In this document: positions 1 through 5,520 of the stretch, one piece after another
Layout: each line of letters begins with the position of its first letter
Position numbering within the stretch: the first letter of the stretch is position 1
Program-made: the position numbers and the translations under genes
DNA from: Salegentibacter sp.
GTDB taxonomy: Bacteria; Bacteroidota; Bacteroidia; Flavobacteriales; Flavobacteriaceae
Length of the DNA stretch: 5,520 bases
Assembly: GCA_024635815.1 (NCBI GenBank)
Contig: JAGXIG010000081.1
Span: 1 to 5,520, forward strand
Direction of reading: 5' to 3'
The notes under the pieces: model-generated
What the model was told of the DNA's origin: nothing
Databases searched by the model: none
The model's input: only the letters and a program-made list of their open reading frames with translations

Positions 1-35
1 CTGACTGTGTGGGAGCCTTTTCGTTGATAACCCAT
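1..35 (-). CDS. tnpA: IS200/IS605-family transposase TnpA, N-terminal fragment (cut by window edge)
   Basis: An ATG at 35-33 on the minus strand opens a frame that stays open to the left edge and reads MGYQRKGSHTV plus two bases (AG, so Ser or Arg next). A short start followed by Y-x-(R/K)-K-G-S-H-T-V is the typical opening of one branch of IS200/IS605 Y1 (HUH) single-strand transposases, just before the first beta strand that carries the V-W-x-T-K-Y-R motif. That identification is from memory of the family. Only 11 residues are visible, and neither the HUH motif nor the catalytic Tyr is in view. The gene reads in the same direction as lon and starts 158 bp beyond its stop codon. No Shine-Dalgarno sequence precedes it, which is normal in Bacteroidota. 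TnpA would cut and join the element's ends as single-stranded DNA using subterminal hairpins. A chance open frame remains possible because the fragment is short. Confidence 0.6.
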   Translation of the reverse strand, partial: MGYQRKGSHTV

Positions 36-72
36 AGCTCGAAAATATAGATTTTTTCGCAATACTAAAGTG

Positions 73-89
73 CTGCAATAAAATTGCAG
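73..89. repeat. Perfect hairpin CTGCAAT-AAA-ATTGCAG in the presumed IS leader
   Basis: Bases 73-79 (CTGCAAT) are the exact reverse complement of 83-89 (ATTGCAG), separated by three bases. The stem ends 38 bp upstream of the presumed tnpA start. It could be the subterminal hairpin bound by TnpA, or a leader structure limiting expression of the transposase as known for IS200. No T-tract follows on either strand, so an intrinsic terminator is unlikely. Confidence 0.55.
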
Positions 90-133
90 GGTTTAAGTCC
101 CACTTTTGAGACCAATTAATTACAATCATATTA

Positions 134-160
134 GATTCTGAAATAAATTCAGAATGACGT
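134..160. repeat. REP-like palindromic intergenic repeat
   Basis: Bases 135-142 (ATTCTGAA) and 148-155 (TTCAGAAT) form a perfect 8-bp inverted repeat around ATAAA, followed by GACG. The pattern GATnCTGAA-(5 nt)-TTCAGnATGACG resembles a palindromic repeat family that I recall as widespread between genes in Bacteroidota. That is memory, not a search. It lies 33 bp past the lon stop and about 20 bp outside the presumed IS boundary. Neither strand has a T-run after the stem, so it is not a classical terminator, though it could stabilise or end the lon transcript. Confidence 0.55.
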
Positions 161-183
161 CCTAACCGAAAACTTTCCAGACA

Positions 184-199
184 GCTTTAAAATTAAAGC
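184..199. repeat. Short palindrome spanning the lon stop codon
   Basis: GCTTTAA (184-190) and TTAAAGC (193-199) are perfect reverse complements with two bases between them, and the lon stop codon (193-195, minus strand) lies inside. The stem is AT-rich with almost no loop, and no T-tract follows on the lon strand. A role as terminator is therefore weakly supported and it may be chance. Confidence 0.3.
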
Positions 200-2643
200 G
201 TTTTAGCGTTTTTCACCTTTTCTTTGGTAATGGCAAGATCTATAACTTCACTCATTTCATTTACATAATGAAAAGTAAGTCCTTTTAGATAATCTTCTTT
301 TATTTCCTTTATATCACGTTCGTTCTCTTTACAAAGAATGATCTCTTTAATACGAGCACGTTTTGCAGCAAGGATTTTTTCTTTGATACCTCCTACCGGA
401 AGCACTTTCCCCCTAAGAGTGATTTCTCCAGTCATGGCGATACTTTTCTTTACTTTTCGCTGTGTAAACAGGGAGACTAAAGAAGTAAGCATTGTTATTC
501 CGGCACTTGGACCATCTTTTGGCGTTGCTCCTTCAGGCACGTGAATATGTACATTGTATTTTTCAAATATCGTAGGATCTAACCCAAGTTCTTCGGCATT
601 AGACTTCATATATTCCATCGCAATGGTAGCCGATTCTTTCATTACTTTTCCAAGGTTCCCGGTAATATTCAGGTTACCTTTTCCTTTAGAAAGAATAGAT
701 TCGATAAAAAGAATATCCCCGCCTACTTGCGTCCAGGCCAGGCCTGTTACCACACCGGCAACTTCATTGTTTTCGTATTTATCACGCTCCAGCCTGGGAC
801 TACCCAGCACTTCTATAATATCTTCGTTCGTCACTTTAACATTATACTCCTCTTCCATCGCGATATTCTTGGCCGCGTGACGAACCATTTTAGCGATTTG
901 CTTCTCCAAACCACGAACACCTGATTCCCGGGTATAACCTTCCACAATTTTCTCTAATTGCGGCTTGGCGATTTTGATGTGCTCTTTGGTTAATCCATGT
1001 TCTTTTAATTGCTTCGGAAGCAAATGCTGCTTGGCAATTTCTACTTTCTCTTCTATGGTATAACCGGTTACATTTATAATTTCCATCCGGTCTCTAAGAG
1101 CCGGTTGAATGGTACTTAAAGTATTTGCCGTAGCCACGAACATTACTTTAGAAAGGTCAAAGCCCATTTCCAGGAAGTTATCGTGGAATTCGCTATTCTG
1201 CTCGGGATCCAGCACTTCTAATAGTGCTGAAGAAGGATCGCCGGCATGTCCCATACTTAATTTATCAATTTCATCTAAAACAAAAACCGGATTACTTGTT
1301 CCCGCTTTTTTAAGCGACTGAATAATCCTACCCGGCATAGCACCGATATAGGTTTTCCTATGCCCACGTATTTCAGCTTCATCACGTAACCCACCAAGGG
1401 AAACTCTTACATATTCCCTACCTAAAGCCTCGGCCATAGATTTACCAAGCGAAGTTTTACCAACTCCGGGAGGTCCGTAGAGACAAAGAATTGGCGATTT
1501 CATATCGTTTCTCAGCTTCAGTACCGCTAAATATTCTATAATTCGGCGTTTTACATCGTCTAAACCATAGTGGTCACGATCCAGGATTTTTTTCGCCCTT
1601 TTTAAATCAAATTTATCTTTACTGAATTCATTCCACGGAAGATCCAGGAACAAATCTAAATAGTTTCGCTGAATGGAATATTCCGCAACCTGCGGATTCA
1701 TTCGTTGCATTTTGGAGATTTCCTTTTGAAAATGCTTCTGCACTTTTTCGCCCCATTTTTTCTTCTTGGCGCGTATTTTCATTTCTTCAATTTCATCTTC
1801 GTGCGAAACACCGCCCAGCTCTTCCTGGATGGTTTTCATTTGCTGATGAAGAAAATATTCGCGCTGCTGCTGGCTCATATCGCTTTGCACCTTGCTCTGA
1901 ATATCGTTTTTAAGTTCCAATTTCTGAAATTCCATATTCATATGGCGCAAAGTAGCCAGGGCGCGATCTTTAAGATCGTTGGTTTCCAGTAATTTTTGCT
2001 TGTCTTCTACCGCAAGGTTCATATTAGAAGACACAAAATTGATAAGGAAGGAAGAGCTTTCTATGTTTTTGATCGCGAAAGAAGCCTCGCTTGGAATATT
2101 AGGACTTCCCTTTATAATTTGAAGTGCAAGTTCCTTTATAGAATCTATAATCGCAGGAAACTCTTTATTATCAAGTTCCGGCCTTGCTTCAGGAACTTCC
2201 TTAATTTTCGCTGTTAGGTAAGGTTCTTCCTTTACAATTTCATCAATTTCAAAACGCTTTTTCCCCTGTATGATTACCGTAGTATTTCCATCGGGCATTT
2301 TTAATACCCTAAGAATACGCGCAACAACACCGGTTGTATAAATATCCTTTGCAGAAGGATTTTCTACTTCTTCATCTTTTTGTGCAACAACCCCGATTAT
2401 TTTAGAATCGTTGTTCGCTTCATTAATCAATTTAATGGAAGTATCCCTTCCGGCGGTAATTGGAATTACTACCCCGGGAAATAACACAGTATTCCGTAGT
2501 GGTAATATCGGTAAAGTTTCAGGCAATTCTTCCCTGTTTATTTCTTCTTCATCTTCTGGCGTCATTAAGGGAATTAAATCTGCATCCTGATCTATATCTT
2601 GCAATGACAAACTGTCAAAACTCGTTAATTTAGTTTTAGCCAT
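193..2643 (-). CDS. lon: ATP-dependent endopeptidase La (Lon protease)
   Basis: This is a full-length cytoplasmic AAA+ serine protease of 816 residues, slightly longer than E. coli Lon (784). It degrades misfolded proteins and selected regulators as a ring hexamer. An acidic N-terminal tail of about 40 residues precedes the Lon substrate-binding domain (about 44-235, starting [14 protein letters not shown]). A helical coiled-coil linker (about 235-335) with the typical [10 protein letters not shown] stretch follows. The AAA+ module has Walker A GPPGVGKT (390-397) and Walker B FVLDEID (454-460). The C-terminal protease domain carries the Ser-Lys dyad: Ser713 in PKDGPSAG and Lys756 in GGIKEK, 43 residues apart as in E. 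coli Ser679/Lys722. No frameshift or missing key residue is seen. The ATG at 2643 is chosen because the conserved domain begins soon after and no good upstream start was found. It stands alone, divergent from the sigma-factor operon. Heat-shock control is usual for lon, but no CIRCE or HAIR operator is visible. Confidence 0.98.
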   Translation of the reverse strand: MAKTKLTSFDSLSLQDIDQDADLIPLMTPEDEEEINREELPETLPILPLRNTVLFPGVVIPITAGRDTSIKLINEANNDSKIIGVVAQKDEEVENPSAKDIYTTGVVARILRVLKMPDGNTTVIIQGKKRFEIDEIVKEEPYLTAKIKEVPEARPELDNKEFPAIIDSIKELALQIIKGSPNIPSEASFAIKNIESSSFLINFVSSNMNLAVEDKQKLLETNDLKDRALATLRHMNMEFQKLELKNDIQSKVQSDMSQQQREYFLHQQMKTIQEELGGVSHEDEIEEMKIRAKKKKWGEKVQKHFQKEISKMQRMNPQVAEYSIQRNYLDLFLDLPWNEFSKDKFDLKRAKKILDRDHYGLDDVKRRIIEYLAVLKLRNDMKSPILCLYGPPGVGKTSLGKSMAEALGREYVRVSLGGLRDEAEIRGHRKTYIGAMPGRIIQSLKKAGTSNPVFVLDEIDKLSMGHAGDPSSALLEVLDPEQNSEFHDNFLEMGFDLSKVMFVATANTLSTIQPALRDRMEIINVTGYTIEEKVEIAKQHLLPKQLKEHGLTKEHIKIAKPQLEKIVEGYTRESGVRGLEKQIAKMVRHAAKNIAMEEEYNVKVTNEDIIEVLGSPRLERDKYENNEVAGVVTGLAWTQVGGDILFIESILSKGKGNLNITGNLGKVMKESATIAMEYMKSNAEELGLDPTIFEKYNVHIHVPEGATPKDGPSAGITMLTSLVSLFTQRKVKKSIAMTGEITLRGKVLPVGGIKEKILAAKRARIKEIILCKENERDIKEIKEDYLKGLTFHYVNEMSEVIDLAITKEKVKNAKTL

Positions 2644-2665
2644 AATTTATTTTAAGTCAAACTGT

Positions 2666-2680
2666 CACAAACAGCTTGTG
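2666..2680. promoter_or_regulatory. Inverted repeat CACAA-N5-TTGTG just upstream of lon
   Basis: CACAA (2666-2670) and TTGTG (2676-2680) are perfect 5-bp arms around ACAGC, beginning 22 bp before the lon ATG. A second dyad, CTGT-N5-ACAG (2662-2674), overlaps it. The place and size would suit an operator or a leader hairpin for lon. The arms are short, and no regulator family is recognised from them. Confidence 0.3.
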
Positions 2681-2714
2681 GTTCTTAATCTTTTCTTTTT
2701 CTGTAAAGGCTTAT

Positions 2715-2730
2715 GCTCAGTAAACTAAGC
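2715..2730. promoter_or_regulatory. Imperfect palindrome GCTCAGT-AA-ACTAAGC
   Basis: Seven-base arms (2715-2721 and 2724-2730) are complementary at six of seven positions with a two-base centre, giving a 16-bp dyad about 70 bp upstream of the lon ATG. The compact symmetry is that of a dimeric repressor site. No matching known operator was recognised. Confidence 0.3.
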
Positions 2731-2745
2731 TGCTTTTCGTGCAAT

Positions 2746-2760
2746 TTCTACTAGAAGTAG
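2746..2760. promoter_or_regulatory. Overlapping dyads TTCTA-C-TAGAA and CTACT-AGA-AGTAG
   Basis: Two perfect 5-bp-arm palindromes overlap here, at 2746-2756 and at 2748-2760. The site lies near the middle of the lon/sigma intergenic region, about 100 bp from either start codon, so it could serve either gene. A DNA-binding site or a small hairpin is possible, and no T-run follows it. Confidence 0.3.
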
Positions 2761-2780
2761 TCAATTCTTATGCCACCATC

Positions 2781-2802
2781 TTTTTCTGAATTTTTTTCTG
2801 AA
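2781..2802 (+). repeat. Tandem direct repeat TTTTTCTGAA, 12-bp period
   Basis: TTTTTCTGAA occurs at 2781-2790 and again at 2793-2802, and a related TTTTTCTG is at 2696-2703. The pair sits about 57-78 bp upstream of the sigma-factor start. It may be an upstream promoter element or simply slippage in a T-rich tract. Confidence 0.3.
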
Positions 2803-2858
2803 AAGTGTAACAAATCAAATTCAAAGCTATCTTTAGTATAGAAACAAGATAGTTTTAA

Positions 2859-3422
2859 TTGACACCAACCATCACACATATCAATGATCTTGTTGCGCGT
2901 TGCCGAAAAAATGACCAGCGTGCACAGATGGAAGTTTATGAACGCTATTACAAAGCAATGTATAATACTTCGCTGCGAATTGTAAATGATACAGCTGAAG
3001 CTGAAGACATTATGCAGGAGGCATTTTTAAAAGCTTTTTCCAAATTAGATAGTTTTCAGGGGACTTCCACATTTGGCGCCTGGTTAAAAAGAATCGTGGT
3101 AAACCTAAGTATTAATGCTTTTAATAAAAAAGTAAAATTAAACGAAGTAGCCTACAATGATGAATTGAAAAATGAAGTTGATAAAAGTGAAGGAATTATC
3201 CTGGAAGAAGATTCTAAAAATGAAAAAGTAAACAAAATTTTAAAAACGCTCAATTCACTTAAAGAAAACTACCGTGTTGCTTTAACGCTGCACTTAATAG
3301 AAGGTTATGATTACGAAGAGATTGGCGAAATTTTAAATTTAAGTTATGCCAATTGCCGCACTATGATCTCAAGGGCTAAAGAAAGTTTAAGAAAAAAATT
3401 GCTGAAAGATGAAAACCGATAA
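2859..3422 (+). CDS. RNA polymerase sigma factor, sigma-70 family, ECF type
   Basis: This 187-residue protein has the two-domain ECF layout. Sigma region 2 lies at about 24-90, with the core-binding stretch DTAEAEDIMQEAFLKAF (44-60) and the promoter-melting segment TFGAWLKRIVVNLSIN (71-86). An acidic, Lys-rich linker (about 92-125) leads to region 4 at about 126-183, with the helix-turn-helix YEEIGEILNLSYANCRTMISRAKESL. It would direct RNA polymerase to a specific envelope or stress regulon, probably including its own operon. The start used is TTG at 2859. A TAA stop lies directly before it in frame, and the next in-frame ATG (2931) would remove the N-terminal helix that family members have before the Met-Glu-x-Tyr motif. 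The reading frame overlaps the downstream membrane-protein gene by 14 nt, the usual arrangement of a sigma factor with its cognate regulator. The family is certain; the regulon is unknown. Confidence 0.93.
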   Translation: MTPTITHINDLVARCRKNDQRAQMEVYERYYKAMYNTSLRIVNDTAEAEDIMQEAFLKAFSKLDSFQGTSTFGAWLKRIVVNLSINAFNKKVKLNEVAYNDELKNEVDKSEGIILEEDSKNEKVNKILKTLNSLKENYRVALTLHLIEGYDYEEIGEILNLSYANCRTMISRAKESLRKKLLKDENR

Positions 3423-3975
3423 AATAGACGAGCTTTTTAAAGAGCTGGACTTTGATAATAAAGAGCCAGCTTCTGGTCACAAAGTGAGGTTCCGAGAAAA
3501 GCTGGAAGAACAGAACCGCCAAACCAAAAATTTGGGCAATAGTAATCACAAAAGAAGTCTTTGGGCACCGCTTCTCTCAATGGCTGCAATCTTAGCAATA
3601 GGTTTTATGGTTTTTGCAGGATTTTTCCATGAAAATTACCGCAGAAATTCAGGTGAACTGGCCAGTGTTTCCCCTGAAATGAAAGAAACTCAGCAATTCT
3701 ACACCCAGCTTATTAAAACCGAATTAGAAACGCTAAAAGCTGAAGAGGCCCCGGGAACTGAAGCAATCGTAAAAGATGCCTTAACGCAATTAGAAAAATT
3801 GGAAACGGAATACAAAAAACTAAAACAAGATCTTCAGAAAAGCGGACAAGACAAACGAGTTGTCTACGCGATGATCTCCAATTTTCAGCAAAGAATAGAT
3901 CTTTTAAACGAAGTACTCAATCAAATAGAAAATATTAAAACCCTAAAAAACCAAAGCGATGAAAACTATATTTAA
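3409..3975 (+). CDS. Single-pass membrane protein, probable anti-sigma factor or signalling partner
   Basis: The protein has 188 residues. An N-terminal cytoplasmic part (about 1-49) carries GHKVRFREKL (23-32), resembling a motif I recall in Bacteroidota proteins encoded next to ECF sigma factors. One transmembrane helix follows at about 51-73 (LWAPLLSMAAILAIGFMVF), flanked by basic residues on the cytoplasmic side. The rest (about 88-183) is highly charged, with heptad-like Leu/Ile spacing consistent with a coiled coil in the periplasm. It lacks the HxxxCxxC zinc-binding motif of classical ZAS anti-sigma factors, so the anti-sigma role is inferred from topology and position. Its start overlaps the end of the sigma-factor gene by 14 nt, and its end overlaps the DUF4097 gene by 17 nt, which suggests coupled translation. 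By homology alone it would be called hypothetical. Confidence 0.75.
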   Translation: MKTDKIDELFKELDFDNKEPASGHKVRFREKLEEQNRQTKNLGNSNHKRSLWAPLLSMAAILAIGFMVFAGFFHENYRRNSGELASVSPEMKETQQFYTQLIKTELETLKAEEAPGTEAIVKDALTQLEKLETEYKKLKQDLQKSGQDKRVVYAMISNFQQRIDLLNEVLNQIENIKTLKNQSDENYI

Positions 3976-5044
3976 TTTCATAATGCTGGCGCTGTTTGTT
4001 CCCGCTTTAAGCTACTGTAACAGCGATTTTAATGGCAGACACATCAAAGAGAAGAAAATCACAAAATCTTACAATGTAAGCGCTACCGATATACTAACTA
4101 TCGATAACAGCTACGGAAATGTAGATATCTCTACCTGGGATCAAAATAAAGTGGTGATAGAAGTCAACATAAAAACTAATGGTGACGATGAAGAAAAAGT
4201 ACAACAAAAACTGGACGACATTAATATAGAATTTAATCAATCTTCTTCCGGGGTAAGTGCAAAAACCCATTTTACACGAGAAGACCAGTCCTGGTGGAGT
4301 TCACTTTTCAACAGCTCCAGCAATGTAAATATGGAGATTAATTATGTGATTAAAGCTCCTGAAAAACATAGCGTGGATATTGAAAATGATTATGGCGGAA
4401 TTTACATAGACCGACTCCTGGGAAATGCGAAAATAAGCTGCGATTATGGTAAAATTGATATTGGTGAACTACGCGGAAACTCTAACCTTCTTAATTTTGA
4501 TTACACCCGAAACAGCCATATCGGGTACGTAAAGAATGCTGAAATAAATGCCGATTACAGCGGCTACGAAATAGAAGAAGCCGAAAGACTAAATATTAGT
4601 GCCGATTATACCGATTCCAGGATTAAGAAAGTAGCCCAGCTGGATTTCAACTGTGATTACGGCAGCATAAATATCGAAAAAGTAAAAAGAATTGTTGGAA
4701 ACGGCAATTATCTAAGCACTAAAATAGGCCGTGTCTTTGAATCGCTAGACCTAAACCTTGATTATGGTTCGGCAACTATCGAAAAGATCTTAAAAGGAGT
4801 TTCTAAAGTAGAAATAAACACCGATTATGCCGGGATAAAACTGGGATACGATAGTGAACACCCATTTAATTTCATCGTAAAATCTTCTTATGGCAACGCA
4901 AAAGGCCTGGATAATATGCAAATTAGAAAACGTAATGAGCAAAACACCAGCAAATCCTTTGAAGGCTATCACCTTGAAGAAGATTCTGGGAATACCATTT
5001 TAATCAATACCAGTTATGGAAATGTAACTTTTATGAAGCAATAA
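3959..5044 (+). CDS. Secreted DUF4097-type beta-strand-repeat protein
   Basis: This is an exported protein of 361 residues. A signal peptide covers about 1-18 (MKTIFNFIMLALFVPALS). Cys20 is preceded by Tyr, so the lipobox is poor and lipoprotein status is doubtful. The mature part opens with DILTIDNSYGNVDIST (44-59), typical of DUF4097/adhesin-like proteins. It continues through a charged segment and a Ser/Trp-rich stretch (about 96-123), then a series of degenerate repeats. From residue 145 a Tyr recurs about every 17-21 residues, mostly as D-Y-G/A/S/T followed by alternating hydrophobic residues. This suggests a right-handed beta-solenoid with a stacked Tyr column. It belongs to the sigma operon through a 17-nt overlap with the membrane-protein gene. 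Family members are placed at the cell envelope in Bacteroidota, but their biochemical role is not established. A sensor, scaffold or adhesin role is inference. No catalytic motif is seen. Confidence 0.82.
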   Translation: MKTIFNFIMLALFVPALSYCNSDFNGRHIKEKKITKSYNVSATDILTIDNSYGNVDISTWDQNKVVIEVNIKTNGDDEEKVQQKLDDINIEFNQSSSGVSAKTHFTREDQSWWSSLFNSSSNVNMEINYVIKAPEKHSVDIENDYGGIYIDRLLGNAKISCDYGKIDIGELRGNSNLLNFDYTRNSHIGYVKNAEINADYSGYEIEEAERLNISADYTDSRIKKVAQLDFNCDYGSINIEKVKRIVGNGNYLSTKIGRVFESLDLNLDYGSATIEKILKGVSKVEINTDYAGIKLGYDSEHPFNFIVKSSYGNAKGLDNMQIRKRNEQNTSKSFEGYHLEEDSGNTILINTSYGNVTFMKQ

Positions 5045-5105
5045 ACTGCTTGATAACATTTACATCACGAATTAAAAGAATTTATCAATCATTAAACTTA
5101 AAATC
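5045..5105 (+). other. Short intergenic spacer with a spaced inverted repeat
   Basis: This 61-bp AT-rich gap lies between the DUF4097 and GIN genes. TTGATAA (5050-5056) and TTATCAA (5082-5088) are perfect reverse complements 25 nt apart. No T-tract terminator or clear promoter is present, so cotranscription of the two genes is likely. The dyad could be an mRNA stem or an operator half-site pair, or chance in AT-rich DNA. Confidence 0.35.
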
Positions 5106-5520
5106 ATGAAAAAACTAAACTTAATTTTAGGAATATTATTTATCGCTTCGACTCCTGTGCAGGCGCAATGGTGGGGCAGCAATGAATCCGTAAAAGGCAA
5201 TGGTGAAATGACTTCAGAAAAAAGAAACATTAGCGATTATGATGAAGTGTCTCTGGTAGGTTCTATGGATGTGGAACTGATTTCGGGAAAAGAAGGTAAT
5301 TTAACCGTCGAAGCTGAAAGCAATCTGCAGGAATATATTACCACCGAAGTAAACGGCAGTACTTTAAAAATCTCAGTAAAAAAAGGTTATAATTTGAAAC
5401 CTTCTAGAAATAATGGTATTAAAGTAATGGTGCCATTTCAAGATTTAGATGCGGTTGAAGTAACCGGCTCCGGAGATCTTTGGAATTCTGCTACAATTAC
5501 TGCGAGAAACTTCAGCACCA
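5106..5520 (+). CDS. Secreted head GIN domain (DUF2807) protein, N-terminal part (cut by window edge)
   Basis: The ATG at 5106 opens a frame of 138 codons that runs off the right edge. A Sec signal peptide (MKKLNLILGILFIASTPVQA) ends in a typical VQA|Q cleavage site at residue 20. The mature part contains the opening of the DUF2807 beta-helix domain: ISDYDEVSLVGSMDVELISG (42-61), LTVEAESNLQEYI (66-78), a strand around LKISVKKGY (87-95), then IKVMVPFQDLDAVEVTGSGD (105-124). The V-x-G-S-(M/G)-D-V/L pattern is characteristic. These are putative envelope-associated auto-transporter/adhesin-like proteins of Bacteroidota with no defined biochemical activity. It follows the DUF4097 gene by 61 bp in the same direction and probably shares its operon, so two beta-solenoid exported proteins would be made under one sigma factor. 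Its C-terminus is outside the window. Confidence 0.9.
   Translation, partial: MKKLNLILGILFIASTPVQAQWWGSNESVKGNGEMTSEKRNISDYDEVSLVGSMDVELISGKEGNLTVEAESNLQEYITTEVNGSTLKISVKKGYNLKPSRNNGIKVMVPFQDLDAVEVTGSGDLWNSATITARNFST

Larger units (their letters stand above)
1..110 (-). mobile_element. Probable end of an IS200/IS605-like insertion sequence (outer boundary uncertain)
   Basis: If the minus-strand frame at 1-35 is TnpA, the stretch from 36 to roughly 100-115 is the element's left end and leader. It contains a perfect hairpin (73-89), which is what this family needs, because its ends carry subterminal hairpins instead of terminal inverted repeats. These elements make no target duplication, so the boundary cannot be fixed from one side. 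The limit of 110 is an estimate that leaves some bases outside the hairpin. The element would sit downstream of lon and would not interrupt it. Confidence 0.4.
2644..2858. promoter_or_regulatory. Divergent intergenic region between lon and the sigma-factor operon
   Basis: These 215 bp must hold the promoters of lon (leftward) and of the sigma operon (rightward), because the two genes start back to back. I found no convincing Bacteroidota promoter (TTG, about 19 nt, TAnnTTTG) for either gene. The best rightward -7-like string is TATCTTTA at 2828-2835, without a TTG at the right distance. The region carries several short palindromes and a repeated TTTTTCTG word, listed separately. No small ORF or RNA gene is recognisable. 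Confidence 0.6.

Noticed and set aside
1..27. Possible end of a plus-strand gene entering from the left, stopping at TGA 25-27 (another frame stops at 48-50)
   Set aside because: Only a few residues with no recognisable motif, whereas the minus strand gives a recognisable transposase start.
38..114. tRNA-like layout: CTCGAAA (38-44) pairs with TTTTGAG (104-110), then A and CCA, with a T-arm-like GGGTTTAAGTCCC
   Set aside because: The acceptor stem, total length and CCA fit, but the T-stem has only three pairs, the T-loop lacks C56, and no anticodon stem forms at the right place. The stretch is better read as IS leader with its own hairpin.
135..199. Intrinsic terminator for lon formed by the palindromes at 135-155 or 184-199
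   Set aside because: Neither stem is followed by a T-tract on the lon strand, so a classical terminator is not supported.
338..2217. Several plus-strand open frames of 65-108 codons opposite lon
   Set aside because: They lie wholly within the complete lon gene on the other strand, and have no recognisable domains.
2828..2857. Candidate Bacteroidota -7 elements TATCTTTA (2828-2835) and TAGTTTTA (2850-2857) for the sigma operon
   Set aside because: Both lack the final G and a TTG at the expected -33 position, and the second abuts the start codon. Such strings are common in AT-rich DNA.
2860..2865. TTGACA-like string at the start of the sigma gene (2859-2864) resembling an E. coli -35 box
   Set aside because: Primary promoters in Bacteroidota do not use this box, and it lies inside the coding region with no paired -10.
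4790..4972. Minus-strand 60-codon open frame inside the DUF4097 gene
   Set aside because: It is antisense to a clearly coding repeat region and shows no domain or start context of its own.

Overview
The window looks like chromosomal DNA of a marine-type member of the Flavobacteriaceae (Bacteroidota). The evidence is AT-rich sequence with flavobacterial codon use, no Shine-Dalgarno sequences ahead of the starts, a Lon protease of the Bacteroidota type, and a sigma factor / membrane protein / DUF4097 / GIN-domain gene cluster of a kind common in that phylum. A genus in the Gramella/Salegentibacter/Zunongwangia group is a guess from general resemblance only.

Layout. Positions 1-35 (minus strand) hold what looks like the first 11 codons of an IS200/IS605-family TnpA transposase that runs off the left edge. 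The DNA just to its right (about 36-110) would then be the element's end and leader, with a perfect 7-bp stem hairpin. A separate palindromic, REP-like intergenic repeat lies at 134-160. Lon protease (lon, minus strand, 193-2643) is complete, with all catalytic motifs intact. A 215-bp divergent intergenic region (2644-2858) separates lon from a rightward operon and is rich in short palindromes.

The rightward operon is tightly packed. It contains an ECF-type sigma factor (2859-3422, apparent TTG start), a single-pass membrane protein with a long coiled-coil outer domain (3409-3975, probable anti-sigma or signalling partner), a secreted DUF4097-type beta-repeat protein with a Tyr ladder (3959-5044), and the start of a secreted head-GIN (DUF2807) protein (5106 to the right edge). 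The first three genes overlap by 14 and 17 nt, which suggests translational coupling. The likely logic is that the membrane protein holds the sigma factor in check and that the exported beta-solenoid proteins act as sensor or effector at the cell envelope. Lon, a cytoplasmic quality-control protease, is transcribed divergently from the same intergenic region.

The least obvious features are the transposase start at the left edge, the REP-like repeat beside it, the palindrome cluster between lon and the sigma operon, and the regular 17-21-residue D-Y repeat of the DUF4097 protein.
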